Source: Candidatus Hemicellulosilyticus sp. P3 (GTDB taxonomy: Bacteria; Bacteroidota; Bacteroidia; Bacteroidales; P3). From it: 64,000 nucleotides of DNA. The position numbers were made by a program, and so were the translations under genes. The notes under the pieces are model-generated. The model did no database searches. It was not told the origin of the DNA and worked only from the letters and a program-made list of their open reading frames with translations. The stretch covers positions 1 to 64,000 of the forward strand of contig LPNH01000009.1 of the NCBI GenBank assembly GCA_001543385.1. The letters are read 5' to 3'. How positions within the stretch are numbered: the first letter of the stretch is position 1; every line of letters begins with the position of its first letter. Below, one piece after another: positions 60,906-64,000 of this stretch.

Positions 60906-60920
60906 CATCTTTCCCAAGCA

Positions 60921-63230
60921 ATGAATAACCGCGATATACTTTCCGAACTCAACGATGCGCAGCGCGAGGCTGCTGCCTGTACCGAAGGCCCGGTCATGAT
61001 CATAGCCGGAGCCGGTTCGGGCAAGACACGCACACTCACCTACCGTATCGCCCATCTCGTCGAGCAAGGTGTCGACCCGTTTCGCATTCTGGCGCTCACC
61101 TTTACCAACAAAGCTGCCGCCGAAATGAAAGAGCGCATCACGAAGCTCGTCGGCAACGAGGCACGCAACCTGTGGATGGGCACCTTCCATTCGGTCTTCG
61201 CCAAGGTGCTGCGTTCCGAGGCCACCCGTCTGGGCTACACCTCGTCGTTCACCATCTACGACACCGACGATTCCAAGTCAGCCGTCAAGCATATTGTGCG
61301 AGAGCTCAATCTTGACGCCAAGACATACAGCCCGTCCACGGTCATCGGCCGCATCTCCATGGCCAAGAGCAGCCTCATCTCGCCCGACGATTACGCCGAC
61401 AACCCGGAGCTGCAGCAGGCGGATACAACAGCACGCAGGCCCATGATGGCCGACATCTATCGCCGTTACAACCAGCGCCTGCGCAATTCCAATGCGATGG
61501 ACTTCGACGATTTGTTGTTCAACATGAACCTCCTTCTGCGCGACTTCCCCGAAGTGTTGCTCAAATACCAGGAGCGTTTCCGCTACATCCTCGTCGACGA
61601 GTACCAAGACACCAACTACTCACAGTACCTCATCGTCAAAAAACTTGCCGCCCGCTATCAGAACATCTGTGTTGTTGGTGACGACGCGCAGAGCATATAC
61701 GCCTTCCGTGGGGCCAACATACAAAACATCTTCAACTTTAAGCGTGACTACCCGTCGTTGCACCTGTTCAAATTAGAGCAGAACTACCGTTCCACACAAA
61801 ACATCGTCAATGCGGCCAACTCAATCATAGCCAACAACAAAGAGCAGATACAGAAAGAAATCTGGACGGACAACGCCGTCGGTGGCAAAATACGCCTGTT
61901 GCATGCCTCCGACGAGCGCGACGAAGGCAATCAAGTGGCGGCCTCCATCCGGAATGCCCGTCTTGACAACAACCTCGATTACAAAGACTTTGCCATACTC
62001 TATCGCACCAACATTCAGTCGCGTGCCATTGAAGAGGCGCTACGTCGTGCCGCGGTGCCCTATCGTGTCTATCAAGGGCTCTCGTTCTATGGCCGTCGCG
62101 AAGTGAAAGACGTGCTGGCCTATCTGCGCCTGGTCATCAACAATCACGACGACGAGGCCATGTTGCGTGTCATCAACTATCCTTCGCGCGGCATCGGTCA
62201 GACCACCATGGACCGCATCCGTCTTGCGGCTGCTGAAAACGAAGTCTCCATCTGCACCGTGCTCGAAAATCTCCCTGACTTCAACTTAGGCATCAGCGGT
62301 GGCATCGCGGCGCGGATCAACCAATTTTTGCTGATGATCAAGCGTTTCTCCGCCGAGATGCCCGGCACCGACGCTTTCACCATCGCACAGCAGATCGTGC
62401 TTCAGTCCGGCATCGTGCGATCCTTGCAGGAAGACGACGATCCCGACAACGCCAACCGCATCGAAAACATCGAGGAACTGCTTAACGGTATCAAAGAATT
62501 CTGTGAAAAAGAAGACCAATTCGAAGAATACCCGTCCGACGGCGACACCCCTGATACCGAGCCGCGCACTCTCGACCGCTTCCTGCAACAGGTGTTGCTG
62601 CTCACCTCCGAAGACAAAGGCGATGACAAAGATGCCGACAAAGTTTCGCTTATGACCATCCATTCTGCCAAAGGTCTTGAGTTTCCGCATGTCTACGTCG
62701 TCGGTATGGAAGAAAACCTGTTCCCTTCCATGCTCTCCCTCACCTCGCGGCAAGAACTTGAGGAAGAGCGTCGCTTATTCTACGTGGCCGTCACCCGTGC
62801 CGAGCAGCAGCTCACACTCTCATACACCTCCATGCGATACCAATATGGCTCTGCCTCCTCCCAGGAGATGAGTCGCTTTGTCGAAGAAATCGACGAACGT
62901 TACATCGAGATACCGCGCCGGCACAGCTCTTTCCCACCTGTCGGCGAGTTGCCCCGCACCTTCTTCACGGCAGGCCGTCCAGCCCCCGACAAACGCAAAT
63001 TGCGTCCGCTCACACCTGTCAACAAAGCGAGTGTTCCGTCCCAGCCCAACAGCAACGAAGAGATCCGCCGGTTTCAGGTGGGCACCAAAGTCTCGCATAA
63101 ACTATTCGGCATCGGCCGTATTACAGCCATAGACGGCCCGTCCGATGCGCCGCAGGCTGTCATCCATTTCGAACAGGCAGGCGAGAAACGTCTCGTACTC
63201 CGTTTCGCCAAACTGTCCATAGTGGAATGA
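60921..63230 (+). CDS. UvrD/PcrA-type superfamily 1 DNA helicase
   Basis: A 769-aa 3'-5' DNA helicase. Motif I is IIAGAGSGKTRTLTYRIAHL (about 28), motif Ia LTFTNKAAAEMKER, motif II ILVDEYQDTNYSQY (about 222), motif III VVGDDAQSIYAFRGA (about 252) and motif IV LEQNYRST. Motif V/VI are VSLMTIHSAKGLEF (about 580) and RRLFYVAVTRAEQQLTL (about 625). The C-terminal Tudor-like domain has VGTKVSHKLFGIGRI (about 720), typical of PcrA/UvrD rather than Rep. It acts in repair and replication fork restart. The stop overlaps dtd (ATGA). Confidence 0.96.
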   Translation: MNNRDILSELNDAQREAAACTEGPVMIIAGAGSGKTRTLTYRIAHLVEQGVDPFRILALTFTNKAAAEMKERITKLVGNEARNLWMGTFHSVFAKVLRSEATRLGYTSSFTIYDTDDSKSAVKHIVRELNLDAKTYSPSTVIGRISMAKSSLISPDDYADNPELQQADTTARRPMMADIYRRYNQRLRNSNAMDFDDLLFNMNLLLRDFPEVLLKYQERFRYILVDEYQDTNYSQYLIVKKLAARYQNICVVGDDAQSIYAFRGANIQNIFNFKRDYPSLHLFKLEQNYRSTQNIVNAANSIIANNKEQIQKEIWTDNAVGGKIRLLHASDERDEGNQVAASIRNARLDNNLDYKDFAILYRTNIQSRAIEEALRRAAVPYRVYQGLSFYGRREVKDVLAYLRLVINNHDDEAMLRVINYPSRGIGQTTMDRIRLAAAENEVSICTVLENLPDFNLGISGGIAARINQFLLMIKRFSAEMPGTDAFTIAQQIVLQSGIVRSLQEDDDPDNANRIENIEELLNGIKEFCEKEDQFEEYPSDGDTPDTEPRTLDRFLQQVLLLTSEDKGDDKDADKVSLMTIHSAKGLEFPHVYVVGMEENLFPSMLSLTSRQELEEERRLFYVAVTRAEQQLTLSYTSMRYQYGSASSQEMSRFVEEIDERYIEIPRRHSSFPPVGELPRTFFTAGRPAPDKRKLRPLTPVNKASVPSQPNSNEEIRRFQVGTKVSHKLFGIGRITAIDGPSDAPQAVIHFEQAGEKRLVLRFAKLSIVE

Positions 63231-63682
63231 GGATTGTCATCCAGCGTGTCCGCCACGCCGCAGTGTCCATAGCCGGTCGCACCTGTGCCTCCATCGGCAG
63301 CGGTATGCTCATACTGCTCGGTGTCGAAGACGCCGACACCGATGCCGACATCGAATGGCTTTGCCGTAAGACAATCGCCTTGCGCATCTTTGACGACAAC
63401 GACGGAGTGATGAATCTGCCTGTCACCAGTCTACACGACGGTGGCATCATTGTCGTCAGCCAGTTCACCTTGATGGCATCCACGCGCAAAGGCAATCGTC
63501 CCAGCTATATCCGGGCTTCGCGTCCCGAGGTCGCCCTTCCGCTCTACAACCGTTTCGTAGAGCGGCTCTCCGAGCTTTACGGACATCCTGTCCAGACCGG
63601 TGTTTTCGGTGCCGACATGCAAGTGTCATTGCTCAACGACGGCCCTGTAACCATTATTATTGATTCGCACGACAGGCAGTGA
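63227..63682 (+). CDS. dtd: D-aminoacyl-tRNA deacylase
   Basis: A 151-aa Dtd that removes D-amino acids from tRNA. The start RIVIQRVRHAAVSI, then GILLGVE-like MLILLGVEDADTDADIEWL (about 27), VVSQFTLMASTRKGNRPSY (about 78) and the Gly-cisPro motif LLNDGPVTIIID near the C-terminus are all conserved. It is coupled to the helicase by a 4-bp overlap and overlaps the convergent prmC gene by 26 bp. Confidence 0.96.
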   Translation: MRIVIQRVRHAAVSIAGRTCASIGSGMLILLGVEDADTDADIEWLCRKTIALRIFDDNDGVMNLPVTSLHDGGIIVVSQFTLMASTRKGNRPSYIRASRPEVALPLYNRFVERLSELYGHPVQTGVFGADMQVSLLNDGPVTIIIDSHDRQ

Positions 63683-64000
63683 GCCAGCGCCATTTCCCCC
63701 TGAAGTCACGTTGTGGGACAGGCGAGAATCCAAATTCTTTCAGTGTGCCGCAGGTCGCTTCCTTCAGCGCCTCATTAAACTCCACTGCCAGCATCCCGTC
63801 GGTTTTCAGGCCCCGTCGGGCAATACCTGCTACAGACCGATAAAACCGTAGCGGGTCCTCGTCCGGTACAAAAAGCGCAGTCGCGGGCTCGTATTGCAAT
63901 ACGTTGGCTTTCATCAGGCGGCGTTCGCTCTCACGCACATAAGGCGGATTGCTGATGATAAGGTCATATTTTAAATCCTGAACCCTGAAATCCGGGTCCA
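63657..64000 (-). CDS. prmC: Release factor glutamine methyltransferase (5' part outside window)
   Basis: The C-terminal part of PrmC/HemK, which methylates the Gln of the GGQ motif in release factors. The frame 63657-63938 extends without stop to base 64000, and near 63950-63990 it reads YDLIISNPPYVRESE, the catalytic NPPY motif with its context. It continues as ATALFVPDEDPLRFYRSVAG, also typical of PrmC. The start codon lies beyond the window edge. It is convergent with dtd. Confidence 0.93.
   Translation of the reverse strand, partial: DPDFRVQDLKYDLIISNPPYVRESERRLMKANVLQYEPATALFVPDEDPLRFYRSVAGIARRGLKTDGMLAVEFNEALKEATCGTLKEFGFSPVPQRDFRGKWRWLTACRANQ

Overview
The window comes from a Bacteroidetes genome, most likely order Bacteroidales. 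Pointers to this are -7 boxes of the TAnnTTTG type (TTTG-N20-TACCTTTG twice), few Shine-Dalgarno sequences, a gliding-type lipoprotein (GldD), a type IX secretion C-terminal sorting domain, an OmpA/PD40 lipoprotein-like protein, an M23/LysM hydrolase and a NamZ (DUF1343) muramidase. GldD plus the T9SS tail argue against Bacteroides proper and for a Prevotella-, Porphyromonas- or Paludibacter-like lineage. I cannot name the genus.

Layout. 1-11206 (+): the distal part of an exopolysaccharide/capsule locus, with a truncated acyltransferase, a Wzy-like polymerase, three glycosyltransferases, a WbsX-like protein, a Wzc-type tyrosine kinase with a Tyr-rich tail, a broken HAD gene, a Wza-type export lipoprotein, a small His-rich membrane protein and a UDP-glucuronate 4-epimerase-like enzyme. 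11207-13840: a scar region of remnants (piece of a repeat adhesin fused to the 3' end of a tmRNA gene, a 12-bp tandem repeat, a frameshifted RecG/AlbA-type ATP-binding gene, a 28-bp palindrome ahead of a 61-aa ORF). 13838-22873 (-): B12-dependent ribonucleotide reductase, a Zn-macrodomain/SirTM pair, a T9SS cargo, a zinc-less CobB-like sirtuin, a TPR-PD40-OmpA protein and acetate kinase. 22983-24464 (+): cysS. 24564-28827 (-): namZ, dut, clpP, trmD and an M23 peptidase in one tight run. 29016-31422 (+): lepA and a membrane-anchored hypothetical. 31388-33894 (-): lolE-like, rbfA and a choline-kinase-like gene. 34095-37495 (+): YfhO-like protein and a glycosyltransferase.

37475-42303 (-) is the most unusual segment. 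It is a five-gene, translationally coupled cassette: a CMP-sugar synthetase-like cytidylyltransferase, a DRE-TIM aldolase fused to a Rossmann-like C-terminal domain, a HAD phosphatase, a sialyltransferase-like GT-B protein and a GT-A-like transferase. No NeuB/KdsA-type synthase is visible, so the aldolase may build the acid sugar that is then CMP-activated and transferred.

42446-49049: small membrane protein, iorBA, gldD, a core-less methyltransferase relative, pcm, thiL and an rRNA methylase. 49145-50938: tRNA-His, an ApbE-type flavinylated secreted protein, alkD and tRNA-Arg. 50961-55676 (-): rimP-nusA-infB. 55828-63682 (+): thyA, manC, asnS, ribD, yigZ, a PcrA/UvrD helicase and dtd. The window ends in the 3' part of prmC (-). 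Housekeeping regions look ordinary. The accessory interest is concentrated at 8.6-13.6 kb, 16.9-20 kb and 37.5-42.3 kb.
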